From JALHST01 sp038316335 (GTDB lineage: Bacteria; Bacteroidota; Bacteroidia; Flavobacteriales; Flavobacteriaceae), in assembly GCA_038316335.1 (NCBI GenBank), contig JBBQAM010000001.1, forward strand, positions 186,001-250,000: a DNA stretch of 64,000 nt. The letters run 5' to 3'. How positions within the stretch are numbered: the first letter of the stretch is position 1; each line of letters starts with the position of its first letter. The notes under the pieces are model-generated. The model did no database searches and was not told where the DNA came from. It saw nothing but the letters and a program-made list of their open reading frames with translations. A program made the translations under genes and the position numbers. Below are positions 8,748-17,671 of this stretch, piece after piece.

Positions 8748-8766
8748 GATGTTTATCAATATATAA

Positions 8767-9165
8767 TTACTCCTTATCAAACCCATCAACAATGACTCCT
8801 CCCATAGATGCTGGAAAAGCAAGTATTATAATTCTTTTTAGGGCAATTATTGGTTCATCTAATATTGGCATTCTGTTAAGTGCAAACAGAACAACAAAAA
8901 CGACGATAAGGGCAACTCCATAATCAATTATGGTTCGTAAAACGAAATGGGATAACCTGTCCTTTATTCGCCCTTGAAATATCCCCTGAATTGAGTATAA
9001 ACCGATGAATATTAATGATAAAAAAACGAGTACAATTACGTTAAGTAGTGGTAGTGTTTCACTAAGTTTCCAAGATTCTTCTGAGAATGCTACAGGTACA
9101 GTTAATGCAGAGGACCCAATTATTACCTGAATAATATCTTCTGAGTTGATAGATTTTCTATTCAT
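8767..9165 (-). CDS. DUF2391-like integral membrane protein
   Basis: A 132-residue membrane protein with about four hydrophobic segments (near residues 13-27, 40-62, 78-100, 108-124). The middle segment contains GLYSIQGIFQGR and the end ALKRIIILAFPASMGGVIVDGFDKE, which I associate with the DUF2391 (TIGR02587) family of uncharacterised membrane proteins. It has no close operon partner. Function unknown; the assignment is from memory of the motif and is moderately sure. Confidence 0.6.
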   Translation of the reverse strand: MNRKSINSEDIIQVIIGSSALTVPVAFSEESWKLSETLPLLNVIVLVFLSLIFIGLYSIQGIFQGRIKDRLSHFVLRTIIDYGVALIVVFVVLFALNRMPILDEPIIALKRIIILAFPASMGGVIVDGFDKE

Positions 9166-9370
9166 CTGTTTTCGGTTTAATTAATGAGTAGGATACATCT
9201 TTGAAAGATTGATTCATTTTCTTTATGCAATTTACGTCTTTGTTCGTGTCTCAAATTTAATCTTCAGTTATTCTAGCATGAAGTACAACAATTGTATATG
9301 AATTCTAGTACTCATATTTCTTTTACGTCTGTAATATGCAAATAACCTTTTGTTTGTCGACTATTGAAAC

Positions 9371-9503
9371 AACCAAATGAAAAGCCATGTTGGCTAATGG
9401 GAATGTTCAAACCATAGGAACTAGCCTTAAATAATGAATAAATAGTTTTATAGTCGTTCTCATCAATATTTTTTTGTTGATTTCTGGCATAAGATAATGG
9501 GCG
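9371..9503 (-). pseudogene. Decayed ablB 3' end, copy 2
   Basis: Reading on the minus strand, this stretch follows the last part of ablB (compare 4610-4745): the block gttcaaaccatagga and its surroundings are preserved, while the reading frame is lost through substitutions and indels. It ends exactly where the leader repeat of block 1 begins, marking a recombination junction. Confidence 0.7.
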
Positions 9504-9611
9504 GATTCTGCTTCTCGAATATCTTTTAACACAGGTTTAACCTTATTTATCCGAGAGTTCGCATCCTATACTGTATTCTATAAGTAGTTGTAAATCAAAT
9601 AAATATAAAAA
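9503..9611 (+). promoter_or_regulatory. Shared leader repeat L1
   Basis: About 110 bases upstream of the 44-residue gene are conserved with 17359-17522 and 35143-35307. The most constant parts are CTTTTAACA, AGGTTTAACC, GAGAGTTCGC, and a TATAAGTAGTTGTAAATCAA box close to the start codon. AGGTTTAACCT, seen in L1, L2 and L3, is an interrupted palindrome (AGGTT-T-AACCT) that could be an operator. L1 is shorter than L2 and L3 on its 5' side because the ablB remnant replaces it. Confidence 0.65.
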
Positions 9612-9746
9612 ATGAGCGATAAAAGAAAATTTAAAAGGAAAGTAAAACAATCAAACCCTACGAATGCAACTAGGGGCACCGATGTCAAGAATAGGACATT
9701 TGATATTGACAAAAAAACTATAGATGAAAACCAAAGTAAAAAATAG
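9612..9746 (+). CDS. Conserved 44-residue basic small protein, copy 1
   Basis: Starts MSDKRKFKRKVKQSNPTN and ends FDIDKKTIDENQSKK. Three copies in this window (also 17523 and 35308) keep length, start, stop and most residues while third codon positions vary, which argues for selection on the protein. The N-terminus is strongly basic and the middle acidic; no Cys, no membrane segment, probably disordered or nucleic-acid/ribosome associated. It opens block 1, 14 bp before an OsmC gene. I do not know a named family. Confidence 0.75.
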   Translation: MSDKRKFKRKVKQSNPTNATRGTDVKNRTFDIDKKTIDENQSKK

Positions 9747-9760
9747 TATCGTAAAGAACA

Positions 9761-10219
9761 ATGGAACCTCACAATTATAATGTAAATATAAATTGGAAAA
9801 ACAGCCGTAAAGGCATTATCTGTTCTCCTGAATTAAATAAGAAAAATGGCGTCTGTTTTGAAGTAGCTACACCGCCGGAATTTCATAAAGGGATTGAAGG
9901 TATTTGGTCGCCAGAACATTTGTTTGTTGCGGCAATTAATAGTTGTTTAATGACTACTTTCTTAGCTATAGCTGAAAATTCCATACTGGATTTTACAAGT
10001 TTCAGCTGTCAGGCTACAGGAAAGATGGAAAAGATGGAACGTAAATTAATGATGAGCGAGATTTTTCTTAAACCTACGGTTGTAATCACTAATGAGATGC
10101 ATAGAAAAAAGACGATGCACATTTTAAAAAAAGCAAAAAAGACCTGTTTAATAACACGTTCCATTACCTCGAAAGTAACTATGGAAACAACTATTCAGGT
10201 AAAGCCCATCTTAATATAA
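9761..10219 (+). CDS. OsmC-family protein
   Basis: A 152-residue OsmC/Ohr-fold protein. SPEHLFVAAINSCLMTTFLAIAEN (about residues 45-70, reading past the conserved Cys) carries the peroxidatic Cys of this fold; the second Cys lies in KKTCLITRSI. OsmC proteins reduce organic and inorganic peroxides, but several relatives have other roles, so the substrate is open. It follows the 44-residue gene by 14 bp and precedes the 66-residue gene by 5 bp, so the block is likely an operon. A shortened, frameshifted duplicate is at 17672. Confidence 0.82.
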   Translation: MEPHNYNVNINWKNSRKGIICSPELNKKNGVCFEVATPPEFHKGIEGIWSPEHLFVAAINSCLMTTFLAIAENSILDFTSFSCQATGKMEKMERKLMMSEIFLKPTVVITNEMHRKKTMHILKKAKKTCLITRSITSKVTMETTIQVKPILI

Positions 10220-10224
10220 AACAT

Positions 10225-10425
10225 ATGAAAACCAAGATAGAATTGGAACAGAATATAATAAGCATCACCGCCAAAATCCACAAGGAATTCCCCGAGTTAT
10301 CCAAACACATTATTGAAATACCAGTAAACGATTCCAAAGAAGATGAAATAAATATCAAAAACCTTGAAGATTATTATCACTCTTTAGATGAGATCGTAAG
10401 TAAATATGCCAAAACACATAAATAA
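10225..10425 (+). CDS. Conserved 66-residue helical small protein, copy 1
   Basis: MKTKIELEQNIISITAKI opens a soluble, mostly helical, acidic protein ending LDEIVSKYAKTHK. The second copy at 17906 differs at only six residues. It overlaps the following small gene by 20 bases in both blocks, which suggests translational coupling. No known domain recognised. Its fixed place between OsmC and the HPF-like gene suggests it works with the ribosome-associated module. Confidence 0.75.
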   Translation: MKTKIELEQNIISITAKIHKEFPELSKHIIEIPVNDSKEDEINIKNLEDYYHSLDEIVSKYAKTHK

Positions 10426-10618
10426 ATATGAAAAGGAAAATGCATTGAACGAGATACATTTTAAAGAAGATATGTATGGTGATGTTTTAGATGTTCAGGA
10501 ATCAGAATTGGATAATCAGCAAGACAATCTAGGTTGTAGAGGTAAAAAAACAATTAGTAAAGTTTGTATGGAAATAATCACAACAATCTACAAGAATATG
10601 AAGCTTAAAAAAGTGTAA
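10406..10618 (+). CDS. Small protein overlapping the 66-residue gene
   Basis: A 70-residue frame beginning MPKHINKYEKENALNE. The overlapping arrangement is repeated in block 2, but there the protein stops after 24 residues (18087-18161), so only the first part is conserved. An acidic segment (DVLDVQESELDNQQDN) is followed by a basic tail. It could be a real coupled peptide or a frame kept open by chance next to the 66-residue gene. Confidence 0.5.
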   Translation: MPKHINKYEKENALNEIHFKEDMYGDVLDVQESELDNQQDNLGCRGKKTISKVCMEIITTIYKNMKLKKV

Positions 10619-10639
10619 TTAAACCAATAAAATACAATA

Positions 10640-10966
10640 ATGAAAATACAATTTAATACAGATAAAACGATAAGTGGCAATGAAAAAGATCAGCATTATT
10701 TCACCTCTTTGATAGAAGAAGGGGTGAAAAATTTTGAATCCCATATTACAAGAATAGAAGTTCATCTATCAGATGAAAACGGAAAAAAAGAAGGACTTAA
10801 CAATATGCGATGCTTGTTGGAAACCAGAATTGAAGGCAGACAACCATTAGCAGTTTCGTGTCAGGCCGATAATGTTGAACTTGCCGTATCAGGTGCCATT
10901 GATAAACTCGCAGCTTCTTTAGAAACAATTCTTGGTAGGATGCAAAATCATAAAAAAACCACTTAA
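10640..10966 (+). CDS. HPF/RaiA-like ribosome-associated protein, copy 1
   Basis: A 108-residue protein with the HPF/RaiA (S30AE) layout: beta start MKIQFNTDK, helix YFTSLIEEGVKNFESHITRIEVHLSDENG, a strand MRCLLETRIEGRQPLAVSC, and a C-terminal helix AVSGAIDKLAASLETILGRM. Members bind the decoding centre and inactivate or dimerise 70S ribosomes during dormancy. The C-terminal dimerisation domain of long HPF is absent. It is followed after 5 bp by an eRF1-domain-like gene, an association repeated at 18193 and 37861-39427. Confidence 0.75.
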   Translation: MKIQFNTDKTISGNEKDQHYFTSLIEEGVKNFESHITRIEVHLSDENGKKEGLNNMRCLLETRIEGRQPLAVSCQADNVELAVSGAIDKLAASLETILGRMQNHKKTT

Positions 10967-10971
10967 TAAAA

Positions 10972-11361
10972 ATGAAAATGAAAATGAAAACACAAAAAAA
11001 ACTAGGAATTTGGATGGATCATGCAACGGCAGATTTGATTGATTTAAATCCCAAGAAACACAGCCGTTCCATAACATCAGAATTTACTTTTAACACAAAA
11101 GAAGAAGCGTTGAATAGAAGTGAAAGTTTAATGCATAATAAAAGGCAGCAAATGCATGAAGCCTATTACAAAGAAATTTCGGATGTCATTTTGAAATATA
11201 ACAATGTGCTTTTATTTGGCCCGACAAATGCAAAAACAGAACTACATAATTACTTGAATAAGGATTTGCATTTTAAGGATATAAATATTGATATCGAATC
11301 AGCTGATAAGCTGACGGATAATGAAAAAGATGCTTTTGTGGAAAATCATTTTAAAAAGTAA
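10972..11361 (+). CDS. Short eRF1/baeRF-domain-like protein, copy 1
   Basis: A 129-residue protein: KLGIWMDHATADLIDL, then a charged middle, then YYKEISDVILKYNNVLLFGPTNAKTELHN and a final AD-KLTDNEKDAFVENHF. The pattern of a strand ending in FGPTNAK followed by an EL..YL helix resembles the L7Ae-like last domain of eRF1 and baeRF proteins, which contact stalled or idle ribosomes. The assignment is from motif memory. It follows the HPF-like gene closely, so the two probably act together. The run of Met and Lys at the start leaves the exact start (10972, 10978 or 10984) open. Confidence 0.55.
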   Translation: MKMKMKTQKKLGIWMDHATADLIDLNPKKHSRSITSEFTFNTKEEALNRSESLMHNKRQQMHEAYYKEISDVILKYNNVLLFGPTNAKTELHNYLNKDLHFKDINIDIESADKLTDNEKDAFVENHFKK

Positions 11362-11594
11362 TCCACTACGACTTCACTTGCATTATATTAGTTGGCGGAC
11401 GTACTTTCTTTGAAACTATTCCCGCCGATATTCTCACTATGATTCTAATTGGAGGCGCGCTTTACCTTTTGGGCGTTATCTTCTACTTATGGGAGAAATA
11501 TCCTTACAACCACGCTGTCTGGCATTTTTTTGTGCTCGCTGCTGCTGTTTGTCATTACGTAGCCATTTTATTGGCAGTCGCTGCGAATAGTTGA
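11362..11594 (+). pseudogene. Hemolysin III / YqfA-family C-terminal fragment
   Basis: Directly after the previous stop an open stretch encodes GGRTFFETIPAD..., then LLGVIFYLWEKYPYNHAVWH and YVAILLAVAANS, ending TGA 11592-11594. This is the last two membrane helices of the hemolysin III (TrhA) membrane protein family, including the conserved histidine in HAVWH. The N-terminal two thirds are missing, so it is a remnant left by rearrangement. Confidence 0.78.
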
Positions 11595-11739
11595 GGCTTT
11601 TTTAAGCCCTTATTTTGATTAATGAAACTCTAGTGGCCAACTTAATGCCTGATTGCTAGAAAGTAACTATCTAAGAGTAATTTTAACCTTACGCTTTGCT
11701 GATTTCATTACGCTGCAATTCGTTTCAATAAAAAAAATC

Positions 11740-13479
11740 ATGTCCAAAAACGTATCAGATTATTTAGTAGAAATGCTCGTAGAAGCAGGTGTAAAACGCA
11801 TTTACGCAATTACTGGCGATAGTTTAAACCCTGTAAATGACGCTGTACGAAGGGATGGAAGAATACAATGGATTCATGTACGGCACGAAGAAGCCGGTGC
11901 CTATGCCGCTTCCATGGAAGCGGAGTTAAATGGTATTGGTTGTTGTATGGGCAGCAGTGGCCCTGGACACGTACATCTGGTCAATGGATTATATGATGCC
12001 AATAGAGCGGGCAATCCGGTAATAGCCATTGCCTCTACCATACATACGGAAAAAATGGGGCTTGATAATTTTCAGGAAACACGACCGGAATCTTTATTTC
12101 AAGACTGTTCTAAATACGTGTTTTTGGCCAATACACCCAAACAAGCCATGAATGGGTTACAAACGGCCATTCAACATGCCATAAGTCAAAAAGGTGTGGC
12201 AGTTTTAGGCTTACCTGGAGATGTGGCGAGTGCTGACATTGAAGACGTGTATTCGGCTGGCAAAAATTTTTACACTGAGCCAAGGGTAGTACCTAGTGAA
12301 GAACATCTTAAAGAACTAGCAAACGTTATCAATTCCCATGAAAAAGTAATGCTTTATTGTGGCCATGGATGCCGCTATGCCGTAAACGAAGTGATGCAGT
12401 TGGCTGCAAAACTACAGTCACCATTGGGGTATAGTTTTAGAGGTAAAATATTTTTTGAACGCAAAGACAATCCGTTTGCCGTTGGCTTAAATGGTTTATT
12501 GGGAAATAAATCGGGTTTTGAGGCTATGCACAAGGCTGATGTTCTGGTTATGCTGGGAACAGATTTTCCGTATAGCGAATTCTTGCCCGAAAAATGCAAA
12601 ATCATTCAAATTGATACCAAACCGGAAAGACTGGGACGCAGAGGCAAAGTAGATTATGGCTATTGTGGCGATATTAAATCAACCATCCATGAACTTTTGC
12701 CTATGGCAAAGAAGAAGTCCAATACAGATTTTTTGGATAAGATGCGCAGTATGCATCAGGAGGTTGAAGAAAAGTATGATTCCTATGTCAAGGAAAAAGG
12801 AAAAGAGAAACACATTCATCCAGAATATGTGGCTTACTTGATAGATGAAATCGCCAATGATGATGCCATTTTTACCGTAGATACCGGCATGAGTGCCGTA
12901 TGGGCTGCACGTTATTTAAAGGCTGGAAAAAATCGTTATCTCACAGGTTCATTTAATCATGGCTCTATGGCTAATGCTATGCCAATGGCTATGGGAGCAG
13001 GTCTTTCAAACCCCAATAGACAAGTAATTGCCTTCTGTGGAGATGGCGGCATCACTATGCTCTTGGGTGATTTAATGACCATTAGCCAATATAAAATACC
13101 TGTTAAAATCGTCATATTCAACAACAGATGCTTGGGTATGGTAAAGTTGGAAATGAGAGTGGAAGGTTATGTCGATTGGCAAACCGATATGGTAAACCCG
13201 GATTTTGTAAAACTGGCAGAATCTATGAATATCGCTGCCTGGGAAGCTAAAGAACCCAAAGACGTAGAACAAGCTTTGCGCAATGGTTTTAATCATGATG
13301 GTCCTGCCATTATCAATATTTTTACAGATCCAGAAGCCTTAGCAATGCCTCCAACAATCAAGCTCGAACAAGTGATAGGAATGGCCAATTCGATGGCCAA
13401 GCTAATGATGAATGGTAAAACTGCTGAAGTCATTGACATAGCTAAATCGGATTTAAAATATCTAAAAGAACTCTTTTAA
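11740..13479 (+). CDS. poxB: Pyruvate oxidase/dehydrogenase-like ThDP enzyme (PoxB type)
   Basis: A 579-residue thiamine-diphosphate enzyme. The N-terminal domain has RHEEAGAYAA with the catalytic Glu at 50-51 and GSSGPGHVHLVNGLYDA; a FAD-type middle domain follows; the cofactor motif GDGG is at 434-437 with NN at the end of the motif (IFNNRCLGM). Length and order match pyruvate:quinone oxidoreductase, which decarboxylates pyruvate to acetate and passes electrons to quinone at the membrane in stationary phase. The start at 11740 (MSKNVSDY) is preferred to an upstream in-frame codon because family members start there. Other acetolactate-synthase-like activities are possible. Confidence 0.8.
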   Translation: MSKNVSDYLVEMLVEAGVKRIYAITGDSLNPVNDAVRRDGRIQWIHVRHEEAGAYAASMEAELNGIGCCMGSSGPGHVHLVNGLYDANRAGNPVIAIASTIHTEKMGLDNFQETRPESLFQDCSKYVFLANTPKQAMNGLQTAIQHAISQKGVAVLGLPGDVASADIEDVYSAGKNFYTEPRVVPSEEHLKELANVINSHEKVMLYCGHGCRYAVNEVMQLAAKLQSPLGYSFRGKIFFERKDNPFAVGLNGLLGNKSGFEAMHKADVLVMLGTDFPYSEFLPEKCKIIQIDTKPERLGRRGKVDYGYCGDIKSTIHELLPMAKKKSNTDFLDKMRSMHQEVEEKYDSYVKEKGKEKHIHPEYVAYLIDEIANDDAIFTVDTGMSAVWAARYLKAGKNRYLTGSFNHGSMANAMPMAMGAGLSNPNRQVIAFCGDGGITMLLGDLMTISQYKIPVKIVIFNNRCLGMVKLEMRVEGYVDWQTDMVNPDFVKLAESMNIAAWEAKEPKDVEQALRNGFNHDGPAIINIFTDPEALAMPPTIKLEQVIGMANSMAKLMMNGKTAEVIDIAKSDLKYLKELF

Positions 13480-13705
13480 ATAATTATTTAATTTATTTAA
13501 AAAGACTAAAGAAAAAGCCTGTTTTAATCGTTTAAATTTCGAAAAAGCACAGCGATTTATAACACGAAATGAATAATAAAATGGATGCGATAAGGGATAA
13601 GAAGGTATGGGCTAATCCACACGTTTCATATCCAATACCGTTGTATAGAAACACTTAAAAATCATTATTGCACTGTGATAATTTGATTCTTTTAAAAAAT
13701 CATTG

Positions 13706-15478
13706 ATGAATAAAGACATCCATATAGAACTAGTCGTTTTTATAGACTACACAAAGAAAATCGCTCGAAATGGTCGCCATATTCTAAACAATGTTATCGA
13801 GCATTACGGTGATAAGATTAAAGTAAACTTTCTATATTTTTCTAATAACGTAGATAATCCCGAATTTCAATTAACTGCAAAGGCGGTGTTGACTGCCAAA
13901 TTATATAGTAAACTTCACGAAATGGACCAATTACTTTTGGATCATGAAGGTAATTATACCAAAGAAGCTATTTATAGTATGGCTGAAAGTGTAGGTATTG
14001 ATACTCAAAAATTCAAAGAAGATTATAATTCGGATGCAATTACTAGAGAATTAAAAAACAACATAAGTCTAGCGAAACAGAATGAAATAAAGTTAGTGCC
14101 AGCAATTACTGTTAACGGGAAGTTATATCCAGGAGCCTGGGATGAACACGCGCTTATAGAATATATTGAATCCGTCAAAAATAGACCTGTTGGACATGCA
14201 ATGGAAAGTTTTGTGAAATGGGGAGCTGCTGCCGCGATAGTGCTATTGATTGCTTCCATTGCTGCTCTCATTTTTGCCAATATTGGTTTTATTGAAGAAT
14301 ACGAATTTTTACGTCATTTTGAATTGGGCTTTACTGCAGGTGATTCAAAATTCTTTTTGCCTCTAGAAATCTGGATTAATGACGGATTGATGGCAATTTT
14401 CTTTCTGTTAATTGGATTAGAAATAAAAAGAGAAATCATTTCTGGAGAATTATCAGACATAAAAAAGGCAACTATGCCTGTTATTGGAGCCCTTGGCGGT
14501 ATGATAATTCCAGCGTTATTTTATTTATTAATCAACTATAAAGGAGAAGGTGCTCATGGTTGGGGAGTTCCAATGGCCACCGACATTGCCTTTACATTGG
14601 GATTGATGGCCTTGCTGGGAAGCAAAGTGCCATGGGCATTAAAGGCATTTATCTCTGCATTAGCAGTTTTTGATGACTTAGGTGCTATTCTTGTTATTGC
14701 ATTATTTTATGGGCACGGTTTTCACATCAATTCATTTATTGGAGCAATTGTTATAGTCGGAATAATGGGATTCCTTAACTATTCTAAAGTTTATTCTAAA
14801 ACCATCTACATTGTTTTGGGTATTCTTCTTTGGTTCTTCATTTATCAAAGTGGATTACATGCAACCCTTGCAGGTGTGATTACTGCAGTATTAATTCCAT
14901 CAAGGCGAAAAGGAAATTTAGTTGGTATTGCAACTCAAGCTAACGTGATTTTTAAGCAAGAAATAGTGAATATTAAAGATTCAGACAATAGTCAAGAAAG
15001 TATTAGGCACAGTTCTTTACAATCGATTTATAAAGCTATTAATAGATTAACCGGACCTGGAGAGCAATTAGAGCATTCGTTAGAAGGAGCCGTTAATTAC
15101 ATGATATTACCCTTATTTGCTTTTTTTAATGCTGGAATATTACTAGTAGGAGTACACTTTAATGTATTTACCTCAATTAATTTTGGTATTTTAATAGGTT
15201 TATGTATTGGAAAACCACTTGGGATTGTAGGCTTCTGTTGGTTAGCTTCTAAGTTTAATTTAGCCACTTTATCAAGTGAAATTAGTTGGCCTCAATTGAT
15301 TGGAGCAGCATGTTTAGCTGGCGTTGGTTTTACTATGTCTATCGTTGTGGCAAATGCAGCTTTTGATGGAGAGGTATTGAACGGAGCTAAATTGAGTATT
15401 CTCATAGCCTCTACCTTATCCGCTGTAATTGGTCTGCTAATATTAAAACGGGCAGTTAATGCTACAGCTATCGAATAG
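13706..15478 (+). CDS. nhaA: NhaA Na+/H+ antiporter fused to a DsbA-like domain without CxxC
   Basis: A 590-residue inner-membrane antiporter exporting Na+ in exchange for protons. Residues about 1-150 form a thioredoxin/DsbA-like domain (KLVPAITVNGKLYPG near its end is the cis-Pro loop), then about 12 membrane helices of NhaA with the ion-binding pair Asp323-Asp324 in AVFDDLGAI, and IGLEIKREI. DsbA-NhaA fusions are known, but here the usual Cys pair is replaced by FIDYTKKIARN, so the domain cannot do thiol redox chemistry. It may serve as a regulatory or assembly domain. The block continues with a flavodoxin-like gene. Confidence 0.88.
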   Translation: MNKDIHIELVVFIDYTKKIARNGRHILNNVIEHYGDKIKVNFLYFSNNVDNPEFQLTAKAVLTAKLYSKLHEMDQLLLDHEGNYTKEAIYSMAESVGIDTQKFKEDYNSDAITRELKNNISLAKQNEIKLVPAITVNGKLYPGAWDEHALIEYIESVKNRPVGHAMESFVKWGAAAAIVLLIASIAALIFANIGFIEEYEFLRHFELGFTAGDSKFFLPLEIWINDGLMAIFFLLIGLEIKREIISGELSDIKKATMPVIGALGGMIIPALFYLLINYKGEGAHGWGVPMATDIAFTLGLMALLGSKVPWALKAFISALAVFDDLGAILVIALFYGHGFHINSFIGAIVIVGIMGFLNYSKVYSKTIYIVLGILLWFFIYQSGLHATLAGVITAVLIPSRRKGNLVGIATQANVIFKQEIVNIKDSDNSQESIRHSSLQSIYKAINRLTGPGEQLEHSLEGAVNYMILPLFAFFNAGILLVGVHFNVFTSINFGILIGLCIGKPLGIVGFCWLASKFNLATLSSEISWPQLIGAACLAGVGFTMSIVVANAAFDGEVLNGAKLSILIASTLSAVIGLLILKRAVNATAIE

Positions 15479-15595
15479 CTTTGAGAAATACCTAAATCGA
15501 ATAAGAGTATATATTTTAAAGAACAATTGCTTAAACATGATTTACTTAAAACACCCATTAACGCCAAGTGTAATAACCAATAAATTAAAATAAAT

Positions 15596-16330
15596 ATGAA
15601 AAATTTAGATTTTACTCTTTTAAGTGTTGTTTATGTGAACTGTACTTTGAAAAAATCGCCAGAAAATAGTCATACCGGATCCTTGATGGAAGTTTCCAAA
15701 GCAATAATGATTAAAGAAAAAGTCAAGATTGATGAGATTAGGTTGATCGACCATGAAGTAGCCAGTGGAGTATATCCGGACATGACTGAACATGGCTGGA
15801 AGACAGACGAATGGCCTTCCTTATTTAAGAGAATTATAGAAGCGGATATACTTATTGTGGGAACACCCATTTGGCTTGGTGAAAAGTCTTCAGTAGCTCA
15901 AAAATTAATTGAAAGACTATACGCCATGAGCGGAAAAATGAATGATAAGGGGCAGTACATTTTTTATGGTAAAGTAGGTGGATGTATAATTACCGGAAAT
16001 GAGGATGGAGTAAAGCATTGTGCAATGGGTATATTATATTCGCTTCAACATGTAGGTTACTCTGTTCCTCCCCAGGCAGATTCTGGATGGTTAGGTGAAG
16101 TTGGGCCAGGCCCAAGTTATGGAGACAAGGAATGGAAGGGTGAAAAATTAAAAACTCCTATTGGTTTTGAAAGCGATTTCACCAATAGAAACACAACATT
16201 TATGACCTATAATTTACTCCACTTGGCATCTATGTTAAAGGCAAATAATGGTTATCCTAGTTATGGAAATTCCCGTAAAGAATGGGATGATGGAAAGCGT
16301 TGGGAATTCGAAAACCCTGAGTATAGATAA
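15596..16330 (+). CDS. Flavodoxin-like NAD(P)H-dependent oxidoreductase
   Basis: A 244-residue flavodoxin-fold protein of the NADPH-dependent FMN reductase type. LLSVVYVNCTLKKSPENSHT is the FMN phosphate loop, ADILIVGTPIWLGEKSSVAQK the second flavin loop, and GGCIITGNEDGVKH a third. The cytoplasmic enzyme would reduce quinones or other electron acceptors with FMN. It stands 117 bp after nhaA. The partner and substrate are unknown. Confidence 0.78.
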   Translation: MKNLDFTLLSVVYVNCTLKKSPENSHTGSLMEVSKAIMIKEKVKIDEIRLIDHEVASGVYPDMTEHGWKTDEWPSLFKRIIEADILIVGTPIWLGEKSSVAQKLIERLYAMSGKMNDKGQYIFYGKVGGCIITGNEDGVKHCAMGILYSLQHVGYSVPPQADSGWLGEVGPGPSYGDKEWKGEKLKTPIGFESDFTNRNTTFMTYNLLHLASMLKANNGYPSYGNSRKEWDDGKRWEFENPEYR

Positions 16331-16460
16331 ATTTAAAACGGACTACAATAATGTGTGAAAATACATTGAAACGCATTTTATACTAAACGTTAGCATAATT
16401 GAAATGCAGCCATATCTTAAAATGTGGCTATTATTAATTAGAAATAGAACATTAATCAAG

Positions 16461-16997
16461 ATGAAAATTATTACTATTTTTTTTCTGATGTTTTTTTGCC
16501 TTTGTTCAGGATATTCACAAAACGATTATCCAGAACCAGCAAAAACACCTACCCGACTATTTTACATTCAACATAGTAATAACCATAATACTTACGTGTA
16601 CGATGCTAATATAAAGGAAGAGATTATTGACCCTTCTCAACCAATTAATCAGTATCGAATAGTTTATACTCAAAATGGCATAAAAAAACCTTTGTCGGGT
16701 ATACAAAGAAAATTCGCTTATGGAATGATTCTATTAGAATCAGAACCTGATTTATTCAAATTTCGCCTTGCTTCTAGGAAAAGATTATTTTTTTATCTCA
16801 ATTATGATATAAGCGAAGGAGCTAGAATTTATGTAACTGTTAATAAGCATAAGATGTATTTAGACAAGATGTTCGTACAACTTAAAAATGGAATTTTTGG
16901 TATCAATGTTAAAGCCAAATATGTTCTATTTTATGGTGAAGATTATAATTCTGCCAAACCTGTCATAGAAAAAGTTATAGTAAAAAACTTCCCGTAA
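16461..16997 (+). CDS. DUF4833-like exported protein
   Basis: 178 residues from ATG 16461, chosen because it opens a signal peptide (MKIITIFFLMFFCLCSGYSQ) that an upstream in-frame ATG at 16404 would bury. The mature part has FYIQHSNNHNTYVYDAN and QNGIKKPLSGIQRKFAYG, the pattern I associate with DUF4833. Probably periplasmic; function unknown. Last intact gene of block 1. Confidence 0.65.
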   Translation: MKIITIFFLMFFCLCSGYSQNDYPEPAKTPTRLFYIQHSNNHNTYVYDANIKEEIIDPSQPINQYRIVYTQNGIKKPLSGIQRKFAYGMILLESEPDLFKFRLASRKRLFFYLNYDISEGARIYVTVNKHKMYLDKMFVQLKNGIFGINVKAKYVLFYGEDYNSAKPVIEKVIVKNFP

Positions 16998-17358
16998 GTG
17001 CTTTGTTTATTGGTGTACAGATTGTGATTAAATAAATAAAACGATTAATTACACGAATTAAAAAAACATTACTAGTTCCTCAATATATAAACGATACATG
17101 GAGTATGAACTTCATGAGGGATAGCCTAGGAGATGGGCGTAGGTTAAGAATGCTTAATATCATTGATTATTGTAGTTGAGAAGCATTAGGAATAGAATTG
17201 GAAATAAGTTTTCCCTCATAAAGAGTAGTGCGAATTCTTTCTCAGGTAGCTTAGTAATAGTATAGATTCTAGGATTAATTTTTAAATAACAACAATTAAA
17301 CTGACCTAGGTCAGGTCAAGCTTTAAAAAGTAAATGTAGATTTCATTTTAAATAAGGC
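16998..17358. other. Intergenic region with a perfect 14-bp palindrome
   Basis: No gene is seen. CTGACCTAGGTCAG at 17301-17314 is a perfect palindrome, about 220 bp before the 44-residue gene of block 2, and would suit a dimeric repressor. It has no counterpart in front of the other two blocks. Confidence 0.45.
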
Positions 17359-17522
17359 ATGAATTTCTGGACTACTATAAAAATGAGAAGGAAAGAAGTT
17401 CTGCTAAACGTATAAGGTTCTGACTCTTAAAAACCTTTTAACATAGGTTTAACCTGCTTTAACGGAGCGTTCGCAACGAATGTTGTATACTATAATTGGT
17501 TGTAAATCAATAAATAGAAACA
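17359..17522 (+). promoter_or_regulatory. Shared leader repeat L2
   Basis: 164 bases nearly the same as 35143-35307 and, in the last 110 bases, as 9503-9611. It begins atgaatttctggacta, passes through ctgctaaacgt, CTTTTAACATAGGTTTAACC, a GTTCGC box and TATACTATAATTGGTTGTAAATC, and ends at the start codon of the 44-residue gene. Conservation outside any reading frame suggests a promoter plus operator or structured 5' leader common to the three blocks. Confidence 0.68.
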
Positions 17523-17657
17523 ATGAGCGATACAAGAAAATTTAAGAGAAAAGTAAAACAATCAAATCCTACAAATCCATCTGGGGGCAGCGATATCAAG
17601 AATAAGACATTTGATATTGACAAAAAAACTATAGATGAAAACCAAAGTAAAAAATAG
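17523..17657 (+). CDS. Conserved 44-residue basic small protein, copy 2
   Basis: MSDTRKFKRKVKQSNPTN start, FDIDKKTIDENQSKK end. Compared with copy 1 the variable central residues (PSGGSDIKNK) differ while both ends are kept. It precedes a broken osmC copy here, so the small protein has been retained although its neighbour decayed. Confidence 0.75.
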   Translation: MSDTRKFKRKVKQSNPTNPSGGSDIKNKTFDIDKKTIDENQSKK

Positions 17658-17671
17658 TTTCAAAAAGAACA

